Notes: generated by a model not told the origin, from the sequence alone. DNA of 64,000 nt from Polaribacter litorisediminis (GCF_019968605.1 NZ_CP082966.1:1351001-1415000); one strand, 5' to 3'. Shown: positions 37,638 to 47,103, counted from the first letter of the stretch. Numbers and translations: made by a program.

Positions 37638-37848
37638 TTGGGTAGCTATAATTCTTTATTATTTTTTTCTATGACATTTTCGTCAGTTCACCACAAGAGC
37701 ATAAATTTTATGAAATCGAGTTTTTACGAGATTCACGAACTCCTTTATTTTTTTTTAAATAATTATATACGTGAGTAAAAATAAAATTCTAAGCTCTTAT
37801 TCTATAGCATTTCAGTTCGTATAATCCTATACTGCAACGCATGATATA

Positions 37849-39228
37849 TTAATCATTCCCAACAAAATTGGCTCTTCCAAAAAATCTTCGATTCACAAAG
37901 TTATTTAGATTAGAACCAAACCGATAATTAAAACCAAATCTGGTATCGATGATATATGCTGAGGGTAGCGTTACCCGCCCGCTCAATATATCCTGTTCAG
38001 TGAAGTCTCCGGATGCCAAGTAAATCTGGTCCTTTACATAATTGCCTTCTGCCCTTACATAGAAAGATAAATTCCCGGTAACACGGACATCTGCTCTGAT
38101 ATTCAAACCTGTAGACCAAGAGCTAAAATCATCTAGATAATTTCTCAAACGATATCCCACCTCAAGGTTTCCCCAACGTTTATTTAGTCCAAGGCTAGCT
38201 CTCAAACTTTGGAGCACCCTGGTTTCTTTAAGAACACCGCTAATCGTTTCTTCGACATATCTATTATTCCTGAGTTCAACCCCATAGTTTACTCTTAGAA
38301 ATTTGGTATTCTGCACAGATTCTGGAAAAAAATTGTATTCTACTGCTGGCCTGAAGCTGGTCTGAAACTGATAATTAAGTCGGGTGTTCTGACGTCCTGC
38401 CATATCATAACCATAAGACCATTGTGGTGAAATAGACCTCACTAGCTGATGACTAAATCCAAATTCTGATACATCAAAATTATTCACAACTTCATCAACA
38501 ATCTGATTACCATCTTCATTAAGAACCGCATCGCCATTGTCATCAACTCTTGGTACTTTTTGAATCGTTCTTCTCAGCCTTTCATCTATTCTCCCAGATA
38601 GAGATATTTTCCATTCATCCGTAATACGGTTAATATTAATGTTTCCACCAATATTGATATCACTGCTCAACTCCTCTATTTCAATGTTCGCATCACTTCC
38701 CAAATTAAAAACCCAGTAATTCCAAGAATCAACAACTACCTGTGTCGAGTCTTCCAGAATGGCGGAGTTCGTCTTCATGTTGATTTCGATCTCCTCCCCA
38801 GCTTTAGTTTTCGCAACATAGGGAGCTAATCCCAATTTGATAAACCGGGTTAGTTTTTTCCGCACTTCAAAGTTCGTGTCTGTCTGCTTATTATCTACAT
38901 AGAGCGTATCTGTTCTTCCTGCATGAATGTTTTGTTGACCTATAAAAATCAATTGATATTGTCTTCCACCGCCACCGGATCTGTTTCTGTTAATTAGCAG
39001 AAATACATCAGCCTTTTGATTATCCCTGTAGAAGTCTACCGCCGTGATTTCCGATCTAATATAATCTAAATCACAGGCTCGATCTCCTCCACAGCCATCG
39101 ATAAAAACGCCCAGTTTATTGGGAAGGCTGTAATTATCAATTAATGTTTGACTGATTGCAGGATGATGAAAGGAAAGAAATGCCAGAATCACTAAAAGTG
39201 GTGTTATTCTCATTTGATTAGAGTTCAT
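37849..39228 (-). CDS. Predicted outer-membrane beta-barrel protein with secreted N-terminal domain
   Basis: A 459-residue protein with a signal peptide (cleavage after HHPAISQ). An N-terminal globular part (about 30-200) contains a CGGDRACDLDYIRSEI segment with two Cys that may form a disulfide. Residues ~190-459 alternate short amphipathic strands (IKISL, RLNYQFQTSFRP, LEVGYRLRNY, LSFYVRAEGNY) and end in FGRANFVGND, suggesting an outer-membrane barrel. It is richer in G+C than its neighbours (one sampled line is 25/60 against 18/60 in the MFS gene) and lies between two copies of the attC-like repeat, suggesting recent transfer. Confidence 0.72.
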   Translation of the reverse strand: MNSNQMRITPLLVILAFLSFHHPAISQTLIDNYSLPNKLGVFIDGCGGDRACDLDYIRSEITAVDFYRDNQKADVFLLINRNRSGGGGRQYQLIFIGQQNIHAGRTDTLYVDNKQTDTNFEVRKKLTRFIKLGLAPYVAKTKAGEEIEINMKTNSAILEDSTQVVVDSWNYWVFNLGSDANIEIEELSSDINIGGNININRITDEWKISLSGRIDERLRRTIQKVPRVDDNGDAVLNEDGNQIVDEVVNNFDVSEFGFSHQLVRSISPQWSYGYDMAGRQNTRLNYQFQTSFRPAVEYNFFPESVQNTKFLRVNYGVELRNNRYVEETISGVLKETRVLQSLRASLGLNKRWGNLEVGYRLRNYLDDFSSWSTGLNIRADVRVTGNLSFYVRAEGNYVKDQIYLASGDFTEQDILSGRVTLPSAYIIDTRFGFNYRFGSNLNNFVNRRFFGRANFVGND

Positions 39229-39570
39229 TCAAGTTGGGCGAAAGCTTAAGAGCTAGGTTAGATGCAAGTTATCAACCTTCAAAGTGCGTTTTACCGTTAT
39301 TGTTTAAAATAAGTGCGCAAATTACAGGAAAAATCGTTAATAAAACTGAAGAGGATGTTATAATTGTCACAAAAACTTGGAATCAAGAATACTGAACATT
39401 ACCAAATAAAAGATTAGCGAAATAGCGCTTTTGGGCAATATTTGACATATAATCCGTTACTATTTTGTAACGTTTTACTAACTCTCTCAAATATTACGTT
39501 CACTCGCCTATTATTTTAGCCAAAGTTAATCAGGCTTATAAAAAATTATGTTTTATTTAGAAAGAAACTT
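39229..39570. other. Intergenic gap holding attC-like copy 2
   Basis: Apart from the repeat at about 39413-39450 it has a CGTTAC/GTAACG hairpin (39454-39471) and no coding sense. Confidence 0.5.
39413..39450 (+). repeat. attC-like repeat, copy 2 (partial)
   Basis: ATTAGCGAAATAGCGCTTTT and following GGGCAATATTTGACATA match copy 1 closely, but the outer TATAAC arm and the right-hand arms are missing, so it looks degenerate. Confidence 0.6.
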
Positions 39571-40647
39571 TTAAATATTTGGAATGAATTTTGGACAACA
39601 AAATTTTTCGAATAATAATTTTCCTATTTCTAACCAAATTTCCTCATAAATTGAGTTTAATAAATCTTTAATATTTACCCCTATTTTACTTACGAAATCT
39701 ATTATTTCATCAGCTATATTTCTTCCAAAAGGATATATTAAAAAATGACGACAATTTTTATCAATACAAGAACATTTTTTAGTGTTATACCCAATTTTAT
39801 CAAAAATATTAATCCAATAATCCCTACAATCTACATTAAGATTATAAAGGGTATAAATATTAAGGCCTTTCTTTAAGTCTATGTAACAAAAAGAATCACA
39901 ATTTTTATTAGTACTTAATTTATTAATAATTTTTTTATTTTTAATAAATTTAGGTATGCCATTTGATATTGCACTAATTATTTCGACCGGATAAAGATTT
40001 TCCATTTCATGGACAGGTAAAATATAGAATTCACCAAAGTCAGTTAAAATTGGTTTGGTAATAAATTGTAAAGCAGTACCCCCTAAATTTGAATGAGGTG
40101 AAGTTTTGTCCGAATCCAAAACACATAAAGTATAAGTTAAATTTTCATTTGTAATCCTTTTAAATTCATTATGAGTTGTAGTTCCACCGCCCATACTAAC
40201 GTCCCAATTATATTGGATAGCATTTAATGAGTTTTGAGTAATATATTTATTTATTATTTCACTATAAATATTTGAATCAACCGTGTTTTCTAACAATAGT
40301 TTGTTTCTTAAAAGAAAAGTATTATCGTTTAAATCGTGTATATCTATAAAAATATCATTGGTTGTATTACTTTTTTTACTGTCAATAATGTTCAATGTAA
40401 AATCTACAGAAGCACTTATGGCCATTTCCGTTGTATAATTATTATATAATTTTTGATATAATTTTTTTGCTTTTTCACTAATGAACTTTGAAGACCCGAG
40501 CAATCTTAATAATTTTCTACTTCCTATAACAAAATGAAAACCTCTAATTCTAACATCAGCCAATAGTTCAAATATTTGTGAATCGTTTTGGTCATTGCTT
40601 TGTAAACCACAAAAATTTATAAGAGTATCGTCAAGTTTAATAATCAT
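39571..40647 (-). CDS. Putative TOPRIM-type nuclease partner of an ABC ATPase
   Basis: A 358-residue protein from ATG 40647. After an N-terminal domain of ~115 residues with no recognised family, the centre has features expected of a TOPRIM fold: LLLENTVDSNIYSEII (conserved-type Glu near residue 120, D four later), a glycine cluster MGGGTTTHNEF (152-162) and YTLCVLDSDK with the DxD pair (D178, D180). A Cys/His-rich stretch (CSCIDKNCRHF) lies near the C-terminus. It follows the ATPase gene by 10 nt in one operon. Compare PARIS AriB or OLD TOPRIM; the long N-terminal part is unlike AriB. Function inferred. Confidence 0.6.
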   Translation of the reverse strand: MIIKLDDTLINFCGLQSNDQNDSQIFELLADVRIRGFHFVIGSRKLLRLLGSSKFISEKAKKLYQKLYNNYTTEMAISASVDFTLNIIDSKKSNTTNDIFIDIHDLNDNTFLLRNKLLLENTVDSNIYSEIINKYITQNSLNAIQYNWDVSMGGGTTTHNEFKRITNENLTYTLCVLDSDKTSPHSNLGGTALQFITKPILTDFGEFYILPVHEMENLYPVEIISAISNGIPKFIKNKKIINKLSTNKNCDSFCYIDLKKGLNIYTLYNLNVDCRDYWINIFDKIGYNTKKCSCIDKNCRHFLIYPFGRNIADEIIDFVSKIGVNIKDLLNSIYEEIWLEIGKLLFEKFCCPKFIPNI

Positions 40648-40657
40648 AAGAAAAATA

Positions 40658-42220
40658 TTAATTATTTGAATCCCACTCTTCTTCAAAGAATCCAAATGGC
40701 CAATTCTTCAGAGTTCCATCATTTGTATAGCTAACTTCTTTAACTTCAGAAACTGACTCATTAGACATTTTATCAAACATTATAATATTAATATTTTCTT
40801 TAGCTATTTTTTCTTTGTAAATTCTTGTTCCGATTGTATTAACAATAGTTTCACTATGGGTTTCCAAAATAAAATATATTAATAAATCATTTTTACTACA
40901 ATAATTAATAACACTAATTATTGCATCAATTAATTTGGTTTGAATTGTTGGGTGTAAATGTAATTCGGGTTGCTCTATAGCATAAATTTTAACAATGTTA
41001 TCTCTTCTTCTTCTTCTAGCATTTTGTCCTTTAATTACACCAGTCCAAATTTGAGTAATAATTGGAAGTATCTGAGAAAATCCAAAACCTAAATCTGCTA
41101 TATTGTGTTCTGATTTTACATTTTTGAATTTCACATTGATAGTCATATTTCCTCCTGAAATATTTGCTTTAGGACAAAAATTAAAAGTATTTAGACACCA
41201 TTCTTCAAATTCATTTTTTTCAGTTGAACTTAAATTTTTTAAGACGAGAGCTAAATTTTTACCTTGGAAATCAACTTCATCAACATTCAAATCTTGTGGT
41301 CTATAATATCTTTCAGCAGTAGCTCTTAAAGGCGCTATATAACTAGTATTAGAAGCCATGTTACTAATATAATCATTACATCTCTCTATAAGTGATGGAG
41401 CAATACTTGCTAAAAGTAAAGCTCTAAATTCCTTATATATAGAATCTTCAATATTCCAATTATTAACATTCTTATAGAAAGTTTTTATTTCTTTTTGTGA
41501 AACAATAGATTCAAACAATTTTTTATTTGAAGATAAATTTAGTTTACTAATAATTTTAAGGACAGTACTATCTGCTATATTTCTACTAGAAATTTCTTTG
41601 ATTTTAGTATAAATTTGCTTTACAAGGAACATATCAGAGCCAAAAGTGTAATGACCTAATTTACCTTTATATAATAATTCAGGAAGAAAATTATTACCTA
41701 AATTAACAACAATTGCATCTTCATGTTTAACAATTTCTACATTACAAACTAGAATTTGATTCAAAGAATCATTTTTACCAATATTGACTTTTAAATTAAA
41801 ACCATTAAAATCCATTTCTATTTGAGAAGCAAAAGTTTTATTTTTTTCATCTCCTTTAATTTGAATTGCAACTCTACAGTTTGTTATATTTTCAGTTAAA
41901 GAAACAATTGGATGTTTTCTACGATATCGTAATGATGACCTCGATGAATCAATAAAATCTAAATCAAATGAATATTCAATAAAATCGTCCTTTTTTTTAT
42001 TATCATTTAAAGCCATAGAAAAATCACCAAAATCAACAAACCTTCCATACCATAAAAGTGGTCCCGTTGTTCTAGTTTCTAAACTTTGTTTTAATAATGG
42101 AAAAGTTCTTAAAAAAGTACTTTTTCCAGAGCTATTTTGACCTAATAATATTGTAAGTGGTTTAATTGATAAGTCTCCTGTATCTACAAGACTTCTTAAA
42201 TTTTTAAATCCTATTTTCAT
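40658..42220 (-). CDS. ABC/AAA15-type ATPase (SMC/OLD-like), probable defence ATPase
   Basis: A 520-residue ATPase. Walker A GQNSSGKS (27-34); a variable insertion (about 60-290) with helical content; the YIAPLRATAERYYRP segment (294-308); a signature-like LGFGFSQILP (377-386); Walker B YAIEQPELHLHP (413-424) and an H-loop ETHSE (453-457). This arrangement matches the overcoming-lysogenisation-defect/AAA15 families found in Gabija, PARIS and retron effectors. The neighbour downstream has TOPRIM-like motifs. It starts at ATG 42220. Sensing or toxin release upon phage infection is inference. Confidence 0.85.
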   Translation of the reverse strand: MKIGFKNLRSLVDTGDLSIKPLTILLGQNSSGKSTFLRTFPLLKQSLETRTTGPLLWYGRFVDFGDFSMALNDNKKKDDFIEYSFDLDFIDSSRSSLRYRRKHPIVSLTENITNCRVAIQIKGDEKNKTFASQIEMDFNGFNLKVNIGKNDSLNQILVCNVEIVKHEDAIVVNLGNNFLPELLYKGKLGHYTFGSDMFLVKQIYTKIKEISSRNIADSTVLKIISKLNLSSNKKLFESIVSQKEIKTFYKNVNNWNIEDSIYKEFRALLLASIAPSLIERCNDYISNMASNTSYIAPLRATAERYYRPQDLNVDEVDFQGKNLALVLKNLSSTEKNEFEEWCLNTFNFCPKANISGGNMTINVKFKNVKSEHNIADLGFGFSQILPIITQIWTGVIKGQNARRRRRDNIVKIYAIEQPELHLHPTIQTKLIDAIISVINYCSKNDLLIYFILETHSETIVNTIGTRIYKEKIAKENINIIMFDKMSNESVSEVKEVSYTNDGTLKNWPFGFFEEEWDSNN

Positions 42221-42349
42221 ATAAAAGTAAATTTATTATAATTATTACTAATAACAATGAATAAACTACAAATTTCTATTCCACACACATTCCACTACTC
42301 TCCTATCCTTTCGACTAAGCTCAAGACAAGCTAGTTTCGTAAAAAGAGT

Positions 42350-42499
42350 ATTCCATTACATTTTTAAAGAAACATTTTTAAAGAAACATTTGAAAAGAAA
42401 CAAAGAAAAGAAAAAGTTGAAGGAATAACCTCGCTTTTCACCAAAGAAAAGTAACCCTTCGACTCGTTCCTCGCTCAGGACAGGCGCCACGTAGAACAT
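42350..42499. repeat. Dispersed repeat C, copy 1
   Basis: Starts with TTCCATTACATTTTTAAAGA, includes CAAAGAAAAGTAACCCTTCG and ends near GGCGCCACGTAGAACA. Shares long stretches with 44119-44206 and 44351-44479. Confidence 0.8.
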
Positions 42500-42511
42500 T
42501 ATTGGGCATTT

Positions 42512-42621
42512 TATAACAGTTAAAAGAATAGCGCTTTTGGGCGATATTTGACAAAATTACAGCTAAAATGTCTTTAGAGGTAACTCTAAAACAATGATGT
42601 TAAAAGAAATTGCGGGTTATA
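42512..42621 (+). repeat. attC-like repeat, copy 3
   Basis: TATAAC (42512-42517) pairs with GTTATA (42616-42621); ATAGCGCTTTTGGGCGATAT and TTGACA-AATTACAG match copy 1. The inner loop has its own TTTAGAG/CTCTAAA hairpin. It abuts repeat C copy 1 and, with copy 2, brackets the ATPase-TOPRIM operon. Confidence 0.65.
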
Positions 42622-42743
42622 CTTCAAAACTTAATGAAACTAATCTTTTAATACTGATTTAAAATCGTATTTTGAATCATAGGTTTGTAATAAAATATTT
42701 TAAAAGATTCTCTTGGATTGCCAAATGAACATAAAATAAACAA

Positions 42744-43286
42744 TTACGGCACTAAAAATTCACCAGACCAATCTTTATCGATTCTAGTAAATAACACTCT
42801 TATATGATTTGGTCGCTTTAAACGTAAATACTCCATGGAAGTAGGAATAATTTTAACTGGACAAAAATAATTTTCCTCTGAAGTATATGCTATTGCATCA
42901 GGATTATTAATGAGAGTTCCTGGAGCTATTTTTGTCGTATAATCTTTTTTAGAAGCTTCTTGTACAGTATGCCAATAGGTTGCAATTTGTTCTTTGTCTG
43001 TAATTAACTCGGCTGTTCCGGAAACACGTAATTGCAATAGTTTTTTAGGATGGTAAAACAAGGCACTACACGATGAATTCTGTTGAAGATCTTCTATTTT
43101 TTGAGTCCTTTTATCCGTATAAAAAACGAAGCTTAAGTCTGTTAATGTTTTACGCAACACCACCGTGCGTTGTCGTGGTTTGCCGTTTTTAATAGTAGCA
43201 AGTGTAAAATAACGAAACGGATGACGCTTTTTAGCATGTCCATTTATAAGTTCTATCTTGGCTTCGTCTAAGAATTGATTTTTCAA
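42744..43286 (-). CDS. Pyridoxamine 5'-phosphate oxidase-related FMN-binding protein
   Basis: A 180-residue split-barrel flavoprotein: FRYFTLATIKNGKPRQRTVVLRK, FYTDKRTQKIEDLQQNSSCSALFYHPKKLLQLRVSGTAEL and a C-terminal EYLRLKRPNHIRVLFTR. This matches the Alr4036/Pyridox_oxase_2 type, which binds FMN but is not shown to make PLP. Start is ATG 43286. Confidence 0.88.
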   Translation of the reverse strand: MKNQFLDEAKIELINGHAKKRHPFRYFTLATIKNGKPRQRTVVLRKTLTDLSFVFYTDKRTQKIEDLQQNSSCSALFYHPKKLLQLRVSGTAELITDKEQIATYWHTVQEASKKDYTTKIAPGTLINNPDAIAYTSEENYFCPVKIIPTSMEYLRLKRPNHIRVLFTRIDKDWSGEFLVP

Positions 43287-43356
43287 TGGGATTGATTTTC
43301 ATTCATCATAAAAATACTTAAAAAACAAGGGAGTTAAAAGATATTATCAGTATTCA

Positions 43357-43956
43357 TCAATAATACAATCTAAAATCAAGTAGTTTACAGATTTTGTAAT
43401 ATTTTTGGTGCAACTCTTCAACAACATCTAACATATTTTCATCTTCTTTAAATAAATTAAAGAATGCGATATCAAGATTTGAGCTAGTGATTCCATTAAA
43501 TTCATTTCCGTATCCAGAAATACCTTTTGCGCCAGTAATATCCAAAAAATATTGTGCTTCTTCTTCATCTAAATCTAGCACTTTTGCATTTGAAAAATGT
43601 AAGATCTTTCCCTCTAATCTTCCTTCAAAAATTTCTGCAATTTCTTGCAAACTATAGTAATAGTTATTTAGGCAAATACTATTTGCTTCCCCTTTTATCA
43701 CCAAATAGATGATTTCATAATCTTTAAAATTATGATCATCCAAGACCAAAGCATTTAAGCTAGATTCTAAACCTTCAATGGTGTCGCATGTTTTATAAAT
43801 ACTAGCTACACCATATTGCATGGCTAAATCTTCTAATTTTTTTTGTGCTTCGGTAATATCGTCCGTTTCTATATCATCAACGGCTTCTAAACAGTAAATG
43901 AATTTATCTATATCTATAAATTGTCCTTGTGGGAATTCAGGTTTTTTCTCTAACAA
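43357..43956 (-). CDS. Hypothetical protein, DUF6642-like
   Basis: A 199-residue acidic protein. FIYCLEAVDD near the start, IYKTCDTIEGLESSLNAL and the central EIIYLVIKGEANSICLNNYYYSLQEIAEIF with KILHFSNAKVLDLD suggest an alternating alpha/beta fold; the pattern resembles DUF6642 from memory, with modest confidence. The expected HG after YLVI is KG here, so a catalytic role is doubtful. Start is TTG 43956; no ATG lies upstream in frame. Confidence 0.7.
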   Translation of the reverse strand: MLEKKPEFPQGQFIDIDKFIYCLEAVDDIETDDITEAQKKLEDLAMQYGVASIYKTCDTIEGLESSLNALVLDDHNFKDYEIIYLVIKGEANSICLNNYYYSLQEIAEIFEGRLEGKILHFSNAKVLDLDEEEAQYFLDITGAKGISGYGNEFNGITSSNLDIAFFNLFKEDENMLDVVEELHQKYYKICKLLDFRLYY

Positions 43957-44118
43957 ATTTCAATATTTATGGAAAGTATATAACACACAAAAATAATAGT
44001 TCTCTTTTATTTTTTTAGTTACTAAATGTTAAAAATATAGAAACTAAAATTTTTTTTGAAAGCCTAAATCTCACATCGTAATTGACTTGAAATAGAGAAT
44101 TTGGAAGAAAAAAATAAA

Positions 44119-44206
44119 AAAAAGTTGAAGTAATAATCTCGCTTAAACCCAAAGCAAAGTAACCCTTCTACTCGTTCCTCGCTCAGAACAGGCGCCACGC
44201 AGCACA
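44119..44206. repeat. Dispersed repeat C, copy 2
   Basis: AAAAAGTTGAAGTAATAATC followed by CAAAGCAAAGTAACCCTTCT and GGCGCCACGCAGCACA; same order as in copy 1. Confidence 0.8.
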
Positions 44207-44350
44207 TGATAGTACATTTTTAATTAGGGATTATCCAGTGGATGATGCATAATTAAAAGCTATTTAAAGGAATAAACAAATGATGGCTATAATGTAGTAT
44301 TATGTTTAATATCCCAGAAACATTTGTTTTCATTCAACTAATAAAACGTT

Positions 44351-44479
44351 TCTATTACATTTTTTAAAGAAACTTTTAGAAAGAAAAAAACAAAGAAGAT
44401 TGTAATTTATAAAGCTTTAACCCAAAACAAAGCAACCCTTCGATTCGTTCCTTGCTCAAGACAGGCGCCACGTAAAACA
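44351..44479. repeat. Dispersed repeat C, copy 3
   Basis: TCTATTACATTTTTTAAAGA, then CAAAACAAAGCAACCCTTCG and GGCGCCACGTAAAACA. All three copies are in the same orientation. Confidence 0.8.
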
Positions 44480-44631
44480 GTATAATACAAATTAACTTCG
44501 TAAATTGGATAGCTAAAAATCCTCTTTTATGTTAAATATCCCAATTGGCAAATTACATAAAGTCAATTTTAATAAGGCTTTGGATTAGAGAGACTTATCA
44601 GTTAAATTTAAAGAGTCGCATCAACAAAAAA

Positions 44632-47073
44632 CTACAACAGCTTCGCCATGGCTGTTTTAATAATTTCAATATTTCTTTCTCTATTCGGCTTATCGGCTTT
44701 CTTTTGATCGTTCACCATATTTCTCATTAAATTGATGACCACTTTGTCAAAATTAAAACCTTTAAATTCTTTTCCTTTAACAATCATATCATCTACCACA
44801 TTTTGAATAGCTTCTGTGTTGTTGCTTTCAGAGATTTGCTTAAATGCTTTTTGATACAACTTTTTGGTAGCATCATCATTGGTTAAAAACATACCCGTAA
44901 CCACCGTTTTAGCAATAAAAGGCAATTCAGATTCGTCGTTTTCTTCAATAAAAATTCTAGTTAAAGGTGTTGCTAAAATTTTACGCACTTCATCGGGTAA
45001 TTCCTTCGATTTTTTAATTGCCGATGGTTTATCAATATAATACATAGAAACCAGTGCTTTCCCTAAAACAGCATACGATTTGCTTTCTAATGCTTTTGCA
45101 AAAATAGGTTTCAATTCAGGATCCGTTAGTTTGCCTAATGTATTTAAAGCTTCCGCCTGGACAATGGTTTTGGAATCATTATTTGCCATTTGCATAATTT
45201 TACGAATTGCATCTTTTTTAGAAAATTTATTAATTAAATCTATTTGAGCTAATGCCAATTTTCTAATTTTATAAGAAGGATCTTCTAAAGCCGCAACTAC
45301 CGCATTAAAAGCGTCTTTATCATCTTGTTTTTGAACAATTTGTAACAAAGCCTCTCTTCTATGTGCGTAATTATCAGCATGTTTAAGTTGAAAAATATAA
45401 TCGCTTAATACTTTGTTTTCGTTAATATTACAAACTAAAATATTGTCTGCATTCACCTGAATTAAATCAGGTTGTCTGTTATATGAAAACGTAAAAGAAG
45501 CATCATTACCTTCTACAAAAACATGGTGTCTTGTTTTGTTTTTTCCTTCAAAAATATCGATCGCAAAAGGAAATTTAAAGGTAGCACCTTGCAACTGAAT
45601 AATATTTACCGTCACTGTTTTCTGCAGCGTATTGTAATCATAAGAGATTTCTATGTTTGGATGATTTTCACCAAAATACCATTGGTTAAAAAACCAGTTT
45701 AAATCTTTTCCTGTTAACTCCTCGAAAACCAATCGTAATTGATCCACTTCTGCAGTTTGGTACTTATATTTGGTTAAATATGTTTTTAATCCTAAGAAAA
45801 AAGCCTCATCACCTAAATAGGTTCGCAACATGTGCAAAATAGCGCCACCTTTGTTATAACTCACCAAATCGAACATGTCTTCTTGATCGTCATATTCATA
45901 ACGCACCAAACTTTTGCTTTCATTTTGTCCGTTTTTGTAAGCTTCAACCTGCTCGAAATAATGCATTTCTGCTGCTACTTTTCCGTGTTTGTGTGCTTGC
46001 CATAAATATTCGCTATAATTGGCAAAAGATTCGTTTAAGGTAAGATTAGACCAACTTTCTGAGGTTACCAAATTACCAAACCAATGATGAAAAACTTCAT
46101 GCGCAATCGTGTTTTCTTGAACATTTTTATCTATTAATTGTCCTGGTTTTTGATAAGCTTGCTCTCCGTGAACCACTGCTGTGGTGTTTTCCATAGCGCC
46201 AGAAACATAATCTCTTACTACAATTTGGCTATATTTTTCCCAAGGATATTCTATACCTAATTGATCAGAAAAAAAACCAATCATCTCTGGTGTTGCACCA
46301 AAGATTTCTTTTGCATACGGTGCATATTTTTTTTCTACATAATAATTTACAGGAATATTTTTGTAGGAATCCTGAATAATTTCAAACTCGCCAACCGCCA
46401 TAAAAGACAAATAAGGAGCGTGTTTTTGATTAAATTTCCAATAATCTGTTCTGTTTTCTCCGTTGATTGTTTGTGATATCAAAGTTCCGTTTGACAATGT
46501 TTTGTATTGTTTCGGAACTGTGATATAAATTTCTTGTGATGTTTTTTGATTTGGAGCATCAATTGTAGGGAACCATGCACTATTGGCCTCTGTTTCACCT
46601 TGTGTCCAGATTTGAGTAGGTTTATTTTTGTCGATACCATCTGAATTGATAAAATACAATCCTTTTGCATCGGTAATAGCCTGGCTTCCTTTGTCTTTTA
46701 CTTTTTCTGGTCTTGCAATATATTTGATGTAAATAGTAAATGCTTCGTCTCTTCTATAAGTTTTTGGTAAGTCAATGATCAGATCATAATCGTCATAAGT
46801 ATATGGTAACTTTTGATTGTTCATAGAAACCGCCTGAATAAGCATCGACTTGGCATCTAAGGTAATTTTATTTGTGCTATAAAAATGAGGTTTTGCTGTA
46901 ATCCAGGCTTCCCCATTCATTGTTTTATCTTTAAAATTAAAATCGACTTTTAATTTTGTATGTATTAGATCATGTATTTTTTCCCTTTCAGGTTTGTAGC
47001 TTCCCTGAATTTGAGCAAAACCAATGGTTGCCCATACCATAAAAACCAAAAATACAATTTTTTGAAAGTTCAT
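44632..47073 (-). CDS. Secreted M1-family aminopeptidase
   Basis: Zinc aminopeptidase of about 813 residues with signal peptide (MNFQKIVFLVFMVWATIGFA). GAMENTTAVV substrate motif, zinc site HEVFHHWFGN followed by NESFANY (third ligand Glu), an Ig-like linker and a C-terminal HEAT/ARM-type repeat region (VVAALEDPSYKIRKLALAQI and similar). ATG 47073 is chosen for a clean signal peptide; ATG 47082 three codons earlier is possible. A minus-strand TATTTTTG -7 box lies just upstream. Probably degrades peptides in the periplasm for nutrition. Confidence 0.93.
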   Translation of the reverse strand: MNFQKIVFLVFMVWATIGFAQIQGSYKPEREKIHDLIHTKLKVDFNFKDKTMNGEAWITAKPHFYSTNKITLDAKSMLIQAVSMNNQKLPYTYDDYDLIIDLPKTYRRDEAFTIYIKYIARPEKVKDKGSQAITDAKGLYFINSDGIDKNKPTQIWTQGETEANSAWFPTIDAPNQKTSQEIYITVPKQYKTLSNGTLISQTINGENRTDYWKFNQKHAPYLSFMAVGEFEIIQDSYKNIPVNYYVEKKYAPYAKEIFGATPEMIGFFSDQLGIEYPWEKYSQIVVRDYVSGAMENTTAVVHGEQAYQKPGQLIDKNVQENTIAHEVFHHWFGNLVTSESWSNLTLNESFANYSEYLWQAHKHGKVAAEMHYFEQVEAYKNGQNESKSLVRYEYDDQEDMFDLVSYNKGGAILHMLRTYLGDEAFFLGLKTYLTKYKYQTAEVDQLRLVFEELTGKDLNWFFNQWYFGENHPNIEISYDYNTLQKTVTVNIIQLQGATFKFPFAIDIFEGKNKTRHHVFVEGNDASFTFSYNRQPDLIQVNADNILVCNINENKVLSDYIFQLKHADNYAHRREALLQIVQKQDDKDAFNAVVAALEDPSYKIRKLALAQIDLINKFSKKDAIRKIMQMANNDSKTIVQAEALNTLGKLTDPELKPIFAKALESKSYAVLGKALVSMYYIDKPSAIKKSKELPDEVRKILATPLTRIFIEENDESELPFIAKTVVTGMFLTNDDATKKLYQKAFKQISESNNTEAIQNVVDDMIVKGKEFKGFNFDKVVINLMRNMVNDQKKADKPNRERNIEIIKTAMAKLL

Positions 47074-47095
47074 AAATGTCATTTTATTTCAGCTT

Positions 47096-47103
47096 CAAAA
47101 ATA
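47096..47103 (-). promoter_or_regulatory. Predicted -7 box for the M1 peptidase gene
   Basis: Minus-strand TATTTTTG (TAnnTTTG), 13-22 nt before the candidate ATGs. Confidence 0.45.

Larger units (their letters stand above)
43957..44631. other. 675-bp gap with two copies of dispersed repeat C
   Basis: Apart from the repeats at 44119-44206 and 44351-44479 it is AT-rich; a 61-codon open frame near the end is antisense to the M1 peptidase gene and rejected. Confidence 0.5.

Noticed and set aside
44545..44730. 61-codon ORF at the end of the M1 peptidase gene
   Set aside because: Antisense to the peptidase 3' end, no motif, basic composition of chance frames.
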